Below are positions 8,556 to 17,376 of a stretch of 64,000 nt of DNA, piece by piece. A program made the position numbers and the translations under genes. The stretch covers positions 1-64,000 of the forward strand of contig JAJFFC010000017.1 in assembly GCA_021776795.1 (NCBI GenBank). Reading direction: 5' to 3'. Numbering within the stretch: position 1 is the first letter of the stretch; each line of letters opens with the position of its first letter. The stretch is from Planctomycetota bacterium (GTDB lineage: Bacteria > Planctomycetota > UBA1135). The notes beneath the pieces are model-generated. The model saw only the letters and a list, made by a program, of their open reading frames with translations, was not told the origin of the DNA and did no database searches.

Positions 8556-9385
8556 CCCGGCTGAACATTCTTTTCTTCGCCGTCGCAATTGTTGCTCTAC
8601 TTGGTCCTCGCTGGGGTGCTGCGGAAGAAGATGTGCGCGCCAAAGGCGTCGACATCTTGATTGCGTTAGATGTGTCTCGCTCGATGTTGGCGCGCGACGT
8701 CCGCCCCGATCGCTTAGAGCGTGCGAAGGAAGAGCTGCGCAAGCTGGTGACGCACCTTGGTCAAGACCGCTTGGCATTGTTGGTTTTCGCTGGAGAAGCC
8801 AAACGAAGCGCGCCTTTGACCGCCGATCACCAGAGCTTTCTTTCCTTCCTTGAAGAGGCCACGCCAGATTCGGTGCGACAAGGGGGAACCAACTTCGCCG
8901 CGGCCTTGCAACAAGCGCGCGCATTGTTGGCGCATGCTGAAAGCGAGGCCAAGACCGTGCTGCTGATGAGCGATGGCGAAGATCGCGGCGCCAAGGCGCA
9001 AGAGCAGGTAGCCCTTTGCGCTGCCGAGGGCATCGTGCTCCATAGTTTGGCCATTGGCACAGAAGCGGGCGGAAAAATCACACGGCAAGATGAGCAAGGG
9101 CAAGAATACTTCTTGCGCGATGGCGGCGGCGAAGAGGTGGTGAGTCAGTTGCAGCCCGAAAGCCTGCAAGCCATGGCTTTTGCCACCGGAGGGTCGGCGC
9201 TTCGTATCGGCGAGGAAGACTTGCTGATCGAGTGGTACGAACGACGCCTGCTGCCGATGGCGCAAGAGCGCAGTGCCAAGAAGGAAAGCACGCAGGCCGC
9301 CAACCGCTTCCAAGTTCCTTTGGCATTGGCCATTCTCTTCGCCGGTCTAGTGCTCGCGGGGTTCGGCCGCAGGAGGGGAACATGA
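8552..9385 (+). CDS. BatB-like von Willebrand factor A membrane protein
   Basis: 277 residues from the ATG at 8552 (ATGA overlap with batA). An N-terminal hydrophobic segment (FFAVAIVALLG) leads into the VWA domain with MIDAS motif DVSRS and the BatB signature DVSRSMLARDVRPDRLERAK. The strand VLLMSDGED and GGTNFAAAL segment complete the metal site. A C-terminal transmembrane helix (PLALAILFAGLVLAG) is present. The second helix usually found at the N-terminus is not evident, so the topology may be simplified compared with BatA. Confidence 0.9.
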   Translation: MTRLNILFFAVAIVALLGPRWGAAEEDVRAKGVDILIALDVSRSMLARDVRPDRLERAKEELRKLVTHLGQDRLALLVFAGEAKRSAPLTADHQSFLSFLEEATPDSVRQGGTNFAAALQQARALLAHAESEAKTVLLMSDGEDRGAKAQEQVALCAAEGIVLHSLAIGTEAGGKITRQDEQGQEYFLRDGGGEEVVSQLQPESLQAMAFATGGSALRIGEEDLLIEWYERRLLPMAQERSAKKESTQAANRFQVPLALAILFAGLVLAGFGRRRGT

Positions 9386-10074
9386 ACCAAGCGAACTCTT
9401 CCCAACCGACTGCGCCGTGGTGGCTGGCATGGCTTCCGTTAAGCGCCGCCGTGCTCTGCGGGTGGTGGTTATGGCGCGCACCCTATGGAAGTACCCAAGC
9501 TGGCGTCGAAGCCTATCTTGCTGGTGATGCCTCCACCGCTGTGGAGCATTTCCAAGAAGCCTTAGCCACCCAGAAAAGTCCAACTGCCTGGAAGAACTTG
9601 GCCCTTGCTGCCCTGGCCCAGGAAGATTGGGAGCAGGTCGACGCCGCCCTCGCTGGCCTGGTCGCTTCGGGAACGAGCGCAGACTTGGCCTGGCGCGATT
9701 TCCTTCTCGGCAACGCGGCCTGGCGCCAAAGTGAGCGCGCGGAGGCCGAAGCCAATGGCCCCATCCCGCCGGCTGGTGCTTTGGAGCGCGCCATTGCGCT
9801 CACCGAGAGCGCGCGCGAAGCTTGGTTGGCCGCCGAGGAGGGCGGTGAGCCCTGGAAAGAGGCAGCCGCCAATGTTGCTTTGGCCGACGAACGTATAGCC
9901 TATCTTCAGGGGATGGCCGCCCTGGACCCCGAAGGTCCGGAGTCGCAAAAGCTACCGCCACCACCTCCACCAGTGGAGCCGGAACGAGAAGACGAAATGA
10001 TGCAGCAGTTGGAGCGCATGAAGAAGCAACAAGTGCCCGAACAAGCACCACCGACCGAGGTGTTGGACTGGTGA
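9382..10074 (+). CDS. BatC-like TPR membrane protein
   Basis: 230 residues from the ATG at 9382, directly after an AGGAGGGG Shine-Dalgarno and overlapping batB by 4 bases. A transmembrane helix (about 14-30) is followed by TPR repeats (GVEAYLAGDASTAVEHFQEAL, AWKNLALAALAQEDW) and a proline-rich, charged tail. BatC proteins supply TPR repeats in Bat operons and probably scaffold the complex in the periplasm. Confidence 0.8.
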   Translation: MNQANSSQPTAPWWLAWLPLSAAVLCGWWLWRAPYGSTQAGVEAYLAGDASTAVEHFQEALATQKSPTAWKNLALAALAQEDWEQVDAALAGLVASGTSADLAWRDFLLGNAAWRQSERAEAEANGPIPPAGALERAIALTESAREAWLAAEEGGEPWKEAAANVALADERIAYLQGMAALDPEGPESQKLPPPPPPVEPEREDEMMQQLERMKKQQVPEQAPPTEVLDW

Positions 10075-11462
10075 TTGCCAACCTCTGCTTGGCCTTGCTG
10101 TCCTTCAGCCCAATCCAGGCCGAAGCCATTCCGGAGCCGCCGGTTTCGGTGTCGATGGAAGTTCGGCGCCCTGGCAATCCAGTCCTCTTGCCGTCGGGGA
10201 GTGAAGTCTTCGCCGGCGAAATGCTGCAAGTCGACATTCACCTCGCGGTGGAGCGCAACTTTCTTCAGGATCACCTCATCCCGACTTGGCGTTTGCCTTT
10301 AGATGTGCCGATGGAGTTGCGCACGCCATGGTTAGACGGCGCCTTGGGCAGTGATTGGAGAGAAGAATCCAGCACAGGCTCGGTGTCGATTGTCCTCGAC
10401 CGCGAAGTGAATCGCGTGCAAGAAATCCTGGGTACGAGTGACGAGAACCAGCACTACGGTTTGCGCCGTTGGATTCTGGTTCCAGAGACGGAAGGGGAGT
10501 TCACCCTGTCCCCGGCTTCGGCGCATTTCACTTGGGCCAGCGATTTTGCCGACGACATGGTGCGCGGCCTTGTCCCGGTGGACCGTCAGCAATCGGTGAT
10601 TGCGAGCGAAGCATGGACCGGTTTGGGGCAAGCCTTGCCGCCTGCTCCGGAAGAGTTTTCCGGGGTCATCGGTAACGTGCGTTGGAGCGTACAAACCACG
10701 GCGCCCAAGGACGCGCAATGGGTGTGGCACATGGAAGTGCACGGAAGCGCTTGGCCACAGGCAAGCCTATTGCCTGAGTTTCCGTCGCCTAAAGACTTGC
10801 GCCTACAAGGAGTACGCGGGGAAGAACTGGTCGATGGTTACCGCGCCACCATGGAGTTCCAAATCGAAGAAGGCTTTGAAGCCGTGCGTGATTGGACTTG
10901 GACAGTTTTCTCTCCCGGGAGTCCTGGTAAGTATCTGAAGTGGCGCATGCCGGACATCGGTCTTGGCGCCGCGAGTCACGCAGCAGTTCTGGCGAAGGCG
11001 CCATCGTCGAATGGTTCGGCCAACGCGGCAAAGGCGCCATCCACTGCGGCGGGGAAGCAGGAAAGGGGCGCCGAGGATTGGATTGCCTGGGCAGTGCTGT
11101 TGCTGACCCTGACCGCGGTGGGCGTCGTGGCGTGGCGCTGGCGGCGGCCGCCCGTGGCGGAAGAGGAGCCAGTGCCGAGTGCCCAGCCTCGCTCTGCCCA
11201 GACACGCCCCGCTCCGCCCCGCCCTGCCGCGGCGGACCTACTCGACGATCTCGCCAACCAGCTCGGCTGCCATCGCGCGGATCTCTACGAGCCAGATCTG
11301 CAGGAACGCTTAGCCCAACAGTCTTGGCCTCAGGAGTTGACCCAGAATTTGCTGACTGCCGTCGAAGCCCACGCCGCCCATCACTTCCAAGGCAAGGGCA
11401 CCGGCATTGCGCCAGAAACCGAGGTGGCATTGCGTCGCCAGCTGGCTCAAGAGCTTTCCTAA
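10071..11462 (+). CDS. BatD-like periplasmic/membrane protein
   Basis: 463 residues from a GTG overlapping the TPR gene stop (GTGA). A signal sequence (residues 1-18) precedes beta-rich Ig-like regions (VSVSMEVRRPGNPVLLPSGSEV...GEMLQVDIHL is shown in part), as in BatD 'oxygen tolerance' proteins, and a C-terminal membrane helix (WIAWAVLLLTLTAVGVVAW, about residues 337-355) is followed by a cytoplasmic tail of about 100 residues. It is the last gene of the operon; the convergent orphan gene ends 4 bases away. Confidence 0.78.
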   Translation: MIANLCLALLSFSPIQAEAIPEPPVSVSMEVRRPGNPVLLPSGSEVFAGEMLQVDIHLAVERNFLQDHLIPTWRLPLDVPMELRTPWLDGALGSDWREESSTGSVSIVLDREVNRVQEILGTSDENQHYGLRRWILVPETEGEFTLSPASAHFTWASDFADDMVRGLVPVDRQQSVIASEAWTGLGQALPPAPEEFSGVIGNVRWSVQTTAPKDAQWVWHMEVHGSAWPQASLLPEFPSPKDLRLQGVRGEELVDGYRATMEFQIEEGFEAVRDWTWTVFSPGSPGKYLKWRMPDIGLGAASHAAVLAKAPSSNGSANAAKAPSTAAGKQERGAEDWIAWAVLLLTLTAVGVVAWRWRRPPVAEEEPVPSAQPRSAQTRPAPPRPAAADLLDDLANQLGCHRADLYEPDLQERLAQQSWPQELTQNLLTAVEAHAAHHFQGKGTGIAPETEVALRRQLAQELS

Positions 11463-11466
11463 TTCC

Positions 11467-12546
11467 CTAGTCGTCGAGAAACTCTTCGAGTTCCTGCGGA
11501 GCGAAGTGCAGCTGCCCAACGCCAGCCAAGGCGCGGTCCACCACCCAATCGGCAAGCGAAAGCGGCGTGCCCATGAGCTTTTGGTTCTCTTCTCCTTCGG
11601 TCACGACAATCCCTTCGCGGCGCAACAAGCTATTCGGCTGCAGCAAACGGCGTTGATGGAACAGGTGATCGCGTTGACCGGCGGCTAAGCGCAAGCAATC
11701 CATCGGCGGCATCATGAACTCGCCATCTAAGATTTCCGCGAACAGCAAGTGCGACACAATCAACAAGTGGTCGGCGCCCAAACGATATTCGCGCGCCAGG
11801 GCCACCAGGCCAAAGTCTCGCGATTCGGGAGTGCGGCGCAAGCGCCGGCGCAACATGACGTAACGACGGTGCGCGCGCTCCCGTAACTTCTGCAGACGCG
11901 GCGACAAACGTGAGGTGGTGAGGTCGACCTCGAACAAGGCTTCGGCTCGGCGCTGACAAGCGCGGCGCCAAGAGAACATGGACCAAAGATAATCTTCCTC
12001 GGTGGCAAAGGGCTGTGCGGCAAGAGCTTCGCGCTCTTCGCTTTGGTCGTCGGTGTCATCTGCGCTCAAGGACTCTTCTCCCGTCCCATTCAAAGGCAAG
12101 AACAACTCCAAGGCTTCACGACTACAAGTAAAGAGAGTGTCGAGCGGATCAAAGCTTTCGCTGTCGCGGCAAGTCTCGACCCAATCTCCGAGACGCAACA
12201 CACCAGAACGCGTGAGCATTTGCATGGCCTCGGTGCGCGGCACGCCGGCGCGAGTCAGCAAACCAATCAACTCATCGCCGCTAATGCCTTCCCGGGCCAA
12301 AGTGATACGGCGGTGAAATAACAAAGCTAGGGCCAGTAACTCTGGGCCACGCAAGACCGCACCACGTGGATCGGCTTGGACTCCGGGAAGTGTCGGCAGC
12401 ACGCTTTCCTGCGCTGTGGCCGCCTGGGCCAAGGTGCGTTCACTGAGCTCGTGCGAAGGCACACCACCACGGGACACATGATCCTGCAGTGCGCGCAGCT
12501 GGTCGCAAACATCGAGAAGGCCATCAAGGGGAGAGGTGCTTTCCAA
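11467..12546 (-). CDS. Helical protein of unknown function, 359 aa
   Basis: Not recognised. The protein is predominantly helical and Arg/Leu/Glu-rich, soluble, with an acidic stretch near residues 155-170 (ADDTDDQSEEREAL). The C-terminal part (HLLFAEILDGEF through SLLRREGIVV) resembles the helical regions that precede the ATPase core in some AAA+ proteins, but no Walker motif is present. The start is a TTG at 12546. Coordinates 12547-12591 separate it from the next leftward gene, with which it may be co-transcribed. Confidence 0.6.
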   Translation of the reverse strand: MESTSPLDGLLDVCDQLRALQDHVSRGGVPSHELSERTLAQAATAQESVLPTLPGVQADPRGAVLRGPELLALALLFHRRITLAREGISGDELIGLLTRAGVPRTEAMQMLTRSGVLRLGDWVETCRDSESFDPLDTLFTCSREALELFLPLNGTGEESLSADDTDDQSEEREALAAQPFATEEDYLWSMFSWRRACQRRAEALFEVDLTTSRLSPRLQKLRERAHRRYVMLRRRLRRTPESRDFGLVALAREYRLGADHLLIVSHLLFAEILDGEFMMPPMDCLRLAAGQRDHLFHQRRLLQPNSLLRREGIVVTEGEENQKLMGTPLSLADWVVDRALAGVGQLHFAPQELEEFLDD

Positions 12547-12591
12547 ATCGGAGGTCCTACCTACGATGATGGCAGACTCCTGCCGCTCGTG

Positions 12592-12903
12592 CTACCCGTC
12601 CTCGCCAATCTTTGCTTCCCATTGGCGTAAAGATTTCACCACATCTTCGCCATAAACCGGCACGACCCAACGCCGATGCTTGGCAAAAGGCTTGCCCGGA
12701 TTAAATCCGAGCTGGCGCAACAGCCCCTCGACGATGGTGACTTCGTCTAAGTCACGCAACACAAAGCGCACCTCCCAGCCCTTACGGTAGGAACGATGGC
12801 CCTCTTCTAGGCGCTCCGCTTTAGGCTCCCGCGTATAGGCATTGCGTCGGTAAAAACGCGCCAAGCGTCTTTGCAGACTGGCTTTGCTGCGGGAGAGCAC
12901 CAT
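12592..12903 (-). CDS. Small basic protein of unknown function, 103 aa
   Basis: Not recognised. It is Arg/Lys-rich, with an N-terminal helix (SKASLQRRLARFYRRNAY), a middle segment WEVRFVLRDLDEVTIVEGLLRQLGF shown here only in outline, and a RRWVVPVYG strand, suggesting a small alpha/beta fold that may bind nucleic acid. The ATG at 12903 lies 7 bases from a TATCAT -10-like box shared with the divergent mgtE promoter, which supports expression. Confidence 0.6.
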   Translation of the reverse strand: MVLSRSKASLQRRLARFYRRNAYTREPKAERLEEGHRSYRKGWEVRFVLRDLDEVTIVEGLLRQLGFNPGKPFAKHRRWVVPVYGEDVVKSLRQWEAKIGEDG

Positions 12904-12909
12904 GCCGCC

Positions 12910-12916
12910 TATGATA
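12910..12916. promoter_or_regulatory. Symmetric bidirectional -10 element (TATGATA)
   Basis: TATGAT (12910-12915, plus) and TATCAT (12911-12916, minus) overlap as the near-palindrome TATGATA. The plus box is 7 bases before the ATG at 12923 and the minus box 7 bases before the ATG at 12903, so the arrangement is exactly symmetric around 12913. It would drive two divergent leaderless messages from one -10 region. Confidence 0.5.
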
Positions 12917-12922
12917 GTGGCT

Positions 12923-14314
12923 ATGGCCCGCGCCCGTCGCCGCGAAAAACGCCACCAGGTGTTTGAGGCATTGCAAGCTCACTTGCTGTTGCCGGTGGGT
13001 AGCGCTTACGAACCTGCGTCAGTGCACCATGCTGCCGACATCGCCGATGTCATGTGGCTCGACCTCGAGCCCGAATCCGCGCATCGCCTGTTTCGGGAGA
13101 TGCCGATCGAATCGGCGGCCGAAGTCCTGGCCGAAGCCGAAGAGAAGCTCCAAGCCATCTTGCTCAGCGAAATGGAGCCGGAGCAAATCGGTTCGCTCTT
13201 GAATGAGCTTTCCGCAGACGACGCCACCGATATTCTCGAGCACTTGCCCGAACAACAACGGCTAGAGGCCATGTGCTTCATCAAGCCCGAAGATGCGGCA
13301 GACATTCGTCACCTTTCGGAGTACCCGCCGCACAGTGCTGGTGGTCTGATGACCACCGAGTTCCTCACCGCAGAGCCGGAAGAGAATGTCGGTGACATCC
13401 TGAAGCGCATCAAACGCGACGAAGGCATGGCGGAATCGATTCACGTGATTTTCGTGATTGATGACCTTGGCCGTTTGAAGGGTGTGATCTCGACTCGCGA
13501 ATTGCTCGAAGCGAGCATTCACGATTCGGTGGTGGAGATCATGATTCCCGACGTGATTTCGGCCAAGGTCGATGAAGATAAAGAAGACGTCGCCCACCGC
13601 CTGTTGCACTACAACCTATCCATGATTCCGGTGCTCGACCCGCGCGGCATCATTGTCGGTATTGTCACCGCCGATGACGCGCTCGAAGTCATGGAAGACG
13701 AAGGTTCCGAAGATGCGCTGCTCTTGGCTGGTGCTTCGGCGGCGTCGGAAGCAGGCGAGCCTTTGCTGACCAAGGTAGGTCACCGTGCCCCGATGTTGCT
13801 CATGCCCACCATTGCTGGCTTGGCAATTTCAAGCGTGATTGCGGCCTTCGGTTTGCCCGATGCCAATAGCCCCACTGTGACCGAATCCTCAGCGGTCATC
13901 AGTTTGATCGTGAGTTATGTACCACTGGCTTTGGGTATTGCCGGTACAGTCGGCATGCAGACCTCGGCCGTGTTGGTGCGTGGTTTTGCAGTTGGACAAA
14001 TCGTCCACGGCCGACGCATGGGCGTATTTATGGGTGAAGTCAAAGTGGGCATGTTGCTTGGTTTGCTAAGCGCTCTGGTCGCAGGCCCGGCCATGGCCCT
14101 ATTCACCGGCGATCTCGCCGTCGGCCTTAGCATGGGTTTGGCCCTCATGCTCGCCGCAGGATGGACCGCAATCACGGCAAGTAGCATTGCCATGGGCTCT
14201 GACGCCGTCGGCCTCGACCCTGCGCTGGTTTCTGGCCCGGTCATGATGGCCATCAGCGATTTATCCGGCACGGCGCTGTTTTTGGGTATCGCAAGTCTCA
14301 TCTTGCTTCCTTAA
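12923..14314 (+). CDS. mgtE: Magnesium transporter MgtE
   Basis: 463 residues from the ATG at 12923, preferred over in-frame starts further upstream because those overlap the -10 box and the divergent gene. Domain order is that of MgtE: N-terminal helical superhelix (about 15-130, with repeated AADI/ADDATDIL units), two CBS motifs (about 140-265), a connecting helix and five membrane helices (about 295-460). Conserved motifs AGTVGMQTSAVLVRGFA and GLDPALVSGPVM are present, the latter containing the pore-lining Asp of the family. It mediates magnesium-gated Mg2+ influx across the inner membrane. Confidence 0.93.
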   Translation: MARARRREKRHQVFEALQAHLLLPVGSAYEPASVHHAADIADVMWLDLEPESAHRLFREMPIESAAEVLAEAEEKLQAILLSEMEPEQIGSLLNELSADDATDILEHLPEQQRLEAMCFIKPEDAADIRHLSEYPPHSAGGLMTTEFLTAEPEENVGDILKRIKRDEGMAESIHVIFVIDDLGRLKGVISTRELLEASIHDSVVEIMIPDVISAKVDEDKEDVAHRLLHYNLSMIPVLDPRGIIVGIVTADDALEVMEDEGSEDALLLAGASAASEAGEPLLTKVGHRAPMLLMPTIAGLAISSVIAAFGLPDANSPTVTESSAVISLIVSYVPLALGIAGTVGMQTSAVLVRGFAVGQIVHGRRMGVFMGEVKVGMLLGLLSALVAGPAMALFTGDLAVGLSMGLALMLAAGWTAITASSIAMGSDAVGLDPALVSGPVMMAISDLSGTALFLGIASLILLP

Positions 14315-14347
14315 GCTGCATAGGGTGCCATCGCTCCCCCCGATGCC

Positions 14348-15466
14348 GTGACTCGCCGCCGCCGCAATTCTCTGCTTCTGCTAAGCCTTGGGCTAGCTGT
14401 TTGCTTGGCCGTGTATTGGGCTTTCCGCCCTTACCGCGTGGTTGGCGAATCGATGGAACCGAGTTTGGTCGTAGGTGATTGGTTGCGCATTCGGCGCGAG
14501 CTGCCCGAGCGTGATGAACTCGTCATCTTTCACGAACCGGATAGTGGCAAGCTTGGCGTAAAGCGCGTGGTCGGCATGCCTGGTGATCGCGTGCAACTTC
14601 TTGGCGGTGATGTCCTGCTCGACGGCAAGGTCTACCAACGCCCGCTGCACTCGGTGACCGATCTTGTGCCCTTGCTCGATGAAGTTGGCGCCGCCGCCGC
14701 CGATCGCATGCACTTCGAGGGCGACGCCATGGAAGTCACTGCAGAAGGATGGTCGCTCAATGGAAACGGCCGCGCCTTTTTATCCACGCCTCCGAACGGT
14801 GGTTATCTCTTGCGCGGAGATTTGCGCAGCGCGGTGGAACCGGCCAGCGATTTGGGCATTGAGGTCGAGTACCAGCTCAACTCGGCGGATTCTTCCTTGG
14901 AGTTGATTCTGCGCAAAGGGCAATCGACTTTCACCGCATCTTTGGTTGGCGGCGGCCACGAACTCATGGTCTATCGCCAAGATGGCGCGGGCACCGAACA
15001 AGAGTTGCTGCTGCAGCGCGAGCTCATGCATGAAGAGGGCGCACCAGACATCGCCGTGCACCGCAACGGCACCGCCTTCTTCACCATTGCCAACCAGGGC
15101 CTAACCGTAGTGCTCAACGGCGAGGTCTTTCTCGATCACCTGCCCTTCGATCCGGTCAAACCGATCAGCCTGACCGAAGTCCCTGCCGACTTCCCGCAAG
15201 TCGAACACGCTGGCATCGGCGGCCGTGGCATGGTCGAGATCGGGCGCATTCGTCTCGGCCGCGATGTTCTGCGCCAAAGCGGCGGAACCTTCGCCACCGG
15301 CATGGGGTTACAGCTCGCGGACGGCCAGTACTTTCTTCTTGGTGATCACCCTGCAGCCAGCCGCGACTCTCGCCATTATGGAGCCGTGTCCGACGACCTC
15401 ATCGTCGGCACAGTCGCCGCTCGTTGGTGGCCCACGGGCTGGACTTTGCGTGGATGGGCCGAGTGA
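14348..15466 (+). CDS. lepB: Signal peptidase I with large inserted domain
   Basis: 372 residues from a GTG. One membrane helix (8-26) precedes the S26 catalytic region: nucleophile Ser35 in GESMEPSL and general-base Lys72 in GVKRVVGMPGD. The C-terminal signature LLGDHPAASRDSRHYG (about 330-345) is also intact. Between these, residues about 100-315 form an inserted beta-rich, lectin-like/LamG-like region absent from the 200-320-residue family norm in this form. The enzyme should remove signal peptides at the outer face of the inner membrane. It overlaps the ECF sigma gene by 4 bases (GTGA). Confidence 0.85.
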   Translation: MTRRRRNSLLLLSLGLAVCLAVYWAFRPYRVVGESMEPSLVVGDWLRIRRELPERDELVIFHEPDSGKLGVKRVVGMPGDRVQLLGGDVLLDGKVYQRPLHSVTDLVPLLDEVGAAAADRMHFEGDAMEVTAEGWSLNGNGRAFLSTPPNGGYLLRGDLRSAVEPASDLGIEVEYQLNSADSSLELILRKGQSTFTASLVGGGHELMVYRQDGAGTEQELLLQRELMHEEGAPDIAVHRNGTAFFTIANQGLTVVLNGEVFLDHLPFDPVKPISLTEVPADFPQVEHAGIGGRGMVEIGRIRLGRDVLRQSGGTFATGMGLQLADGQYFLLGDHPAASRDSRHYGAVSDDLIVGTVAARWWPTGWTLRGWAE

Positions 15467-16062
15467 CTGAGGCGGCCGAACCTCCGGAGCAAGACCTTGG
15501 CGTTCAGCTGATGTTGGAGCTGCAACGGGGCCGTGAAGAGGCCTTTGCCGAGTTGGTCGAGGAGTACCAGTCAGCCGCCTTCAGCATGTTGCGACGAGTT
15601 TTGGGGCCGCACCAGCCGATTGAGGACCTCGCCCAAGAGGCCTTTTTACGGGTTTGGCGCAACCGAGAGGGCTATCAACCACGAGGCCGGTTCACGACCT
15701 TTCTCTACCGCATTACCTACAATCTGGCGCTGAACCAGCTGCGAGGAAACAAGAGAAAGCCCTTGTCTTCTATGCCGCAGACCGCCGATGGGGCGGTTTT
15801 GGAGCCAGAAGACCTGGATGGTGCCGCTCCGGAGGCCGTGGCCGACGGCAGCAATTGGGCCGACATCATTGAGAGAGCTTTGGGCCAACTTCCGGAGAAC
15901 CAACGCGCCGCGCTGGTGTTTCAACATTACGACGGTCTTAGCCTGGCTGAGGTCGCGCAGGTGCTCGGCACCAGCGAGAAGGCCGTCAAATCTCTCCTCC
16001 ACCGTGCCCGCACTCGCCTGCGGGAGCTCCTCCAGCCTTATCATGAGGCCGAAAATGACTGA
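15463..16062 (+). CDS. ECF-type RNA polymerase sigma factor
   Basis: 199 residues from the GTG overlapping the lepB stop. Region 2 is visible at about 25-90 (AFAELVEEYQ, DLAQEAFLRVWRN, FTTFLYRITYNLALNQLR) and region 4 at about 140-190 (LPENQRAALVFQHYDGLSLAEVAQVLGTS). It should direct RNA polymerase to a small regulon. It overlaps the next gene, a probable membrane anti-sigma factor, by 8 bases. Confidence 0.9.
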   Translation: MTEAAEPPEQDLGVQLMLELQRGREEAFAELVEEYQSAAFSMLRRVLGPHQPIEDLAQEAFLRVWRNREGYQPRGRFTTFLYRITYNLALNQLRGNKRKPLSSMPQTADGAVLEPEDLDGAAPEAVADGSNWADIIERALGQLPENQRAALVFQHYDGLSLAEVAQVLGTSEKAVKSLLHRARTRLRELLQPYHEAEND

Positions 16063-16453
16063 ATGGCTCGACGACGTACTCGATCAGCACCCCGGCGCCC
16101 CCGTCCCTGAGGGTTTTGCCGAGCGGGTGGTGGATGCCGTCGCCGAGGAGCAGGCACCGCCGAAAGCGCGTGGCCACTTGTTGCGTTTGGCTTCCTTCGC
16201 CGCAGCTGCTGCGCTGTTACTCGCAGTCGGATTCTGGATGGGCCATGGCGCCGATCCCATGCGCACGCCAACCAACGGAAATGTCGGCGGCGAAACTGCA
16301 GAGCTCGATGTCACCGAGCTCTACAACCATCGTGAACTGCTCGAAGACTTCGAGCTTCTGTCCGATGCCGAACTGGAACTCGTCTTCCAAGATGAGTCAG
16401 CGGGCACCTTCATGCTCGATGTCCCACTCGAGGACGCCAGCGAAGAGGATTAA
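16055..16453 (+). CDS. Small single-pass membrane protein, probable anti-sigma factor
   Basis: 132 residues from the ATG at 16055, inside the end of the sigma gene. A cytoplasmic N-terminus (PEGFAERVVDAVAEEQ) is followed by one transmembrane helix (about 47-64, ASFAAAAALLLAVGFWMG) and an acidic periplasmic part. The arrangement and size fit membrane anti-sigma factors encoded directly after ECF genes; there is no zinc-binding HxxxCxxC. The role is inferred from context. Confidence 0.65.
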   Translation: MTEWLDDVLDQHPGAPVPEGFAERVVDAVAEEQAPPKARGHLLRLASFAAAAALLLAVGFWMGHGADPMRTPTNGNVGGETAELDVTELYNHRELLEDFELLSDAELELVFQDESAGTFMLDVPLEDASEED

Positions 16454-16455
16454 AC

Positions 16456-17376
16456 ATGTTGCTCCTCGCCACTTGCTTGCTTCACTGTGCTCTGCTTCCT
16501 CAACAGGAACAGCCGCCAGTAATGAGTGAGTCGAAAGAGGTGGTGCAGCAACAAGAAGCCACTCCGCGGGCCGAGGCGGCACCGGCCGACCCCAAGAAAT
16601 GGTGGGACGAGCAAACGCCTGAACAACGCGAAAAAATGCGCAAGCGCATGGAGGCTTACCGCAACATGCCCGCTGAGGCGCGCGCGGAAATGGAGCGTCG
16701 CCGGGATTTAGTGAAGCAAGAGCGCAAGCTGATCCTGAAAAATCTCAGCGAAGAAGAGCGTGCCGCTTACGACGCCTTAGGCAAGCGCGAGCAACGGCGT
16801 TTTCTCGACGAGCGATTGCGCGCTCGCATGGAAGCCCAAGGCGAAGAGTTGCGCACGCGCTTTCCTGGCGCTGAAGAGTTGGGCCACAATCCAGACTTGC
16901 ACGAGCGCTTTCGCGAGTCGCGCCGCTTCTTAACCAAGGAACGCGGAGAGCAGATTCGTCTAGAGATCCAAAAGGCCGTCGATGACGGTTGGCTTGGGGA
17001 ACGAACAGCCACTTGGCTAGCCAATGCTGGCGTGGAAGAATCCATGGCGGTGCTCGGTGAGATTCGCAAATGGCAGTTCATGGAACAGGCCACTGAAAAC
17101 GGTTTATGGGAAGGCTCCGGCATTGATGAACAACAGCGCCTGAACTTGCTGAGCCTCCCGGCTCCCGAGTTCTTCCGCGAAGTCGGTAGCGCCATGGGTT
17201 GGCGCCACGGCAAAGGCGGCCGCCACCACAAAGGCGAAGGTCGTCCACCGCGCGACGGTGAAGGCCGTCCACCGCACCCACCTGGTGGCCCCGATGGCGA
17301 GCGTCGCCCAGGCCGAGGTCGCGGTCCGCGCCCAGATGGACCGCCACCGGAAGGCGGTCGCGACGGCCGGCACTAA
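16456..17376 (+). CDS. Periplasmic DUF3106-like protein with Pro/Gly/His-rich tail
   Basis: 306 residues with an N-terminal hydrophobic signal segment (LLLATCLLHCALL). Residues about 48-130 are a charged helical region with WWDEQTPEQREKMRKRMEAY-type repeats of the DUF3106 kind. The last 60 residues are rich in Gly, Pro, His and Arg (GKGGRHHKGEGRPP) encoded by degenerate DNA repeats. It starts 2 bases after the anti-sigma candidate, so it may be the sensory or target partner of the sigma/anti-sigma pair; metal binding by the His-rich tail is possible but untested. Confidence 0.65.
   Translation: MLLLATCLLHCALLPQQEQPPVMSESKEVVQQQEATPRAEAAPADPKKWWDEQTPEQREKMRKRMEAYRNMPAEARAEMERRRDLVKQERKLILKNLSEEERAAYDALGKREQRRFLDERLRARMEAQGEELRTRFPGAEELGHNPDLHERFRESRRFLTKERGEQIRLEIQKAVDDGWLGERTATWLANAGVEESMAVLGEIRKWQFMEQATENGLWEGSGIDEQQRLNLLSLPAPEFFREVGSAMGWRHGKGGRHHKGEGRPPRDGEGRPPHPPGGPDGERRPGRGRGPRPDGPPPEGGRDGRH

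Noticed and set aside
16456-17376. Collagen-like or silk-like repeat protein based on the Gly/Pro-rich tail
   Set aside because: The tail has no regular Gly-X-Y periodicity and covers only the last 60 residues.
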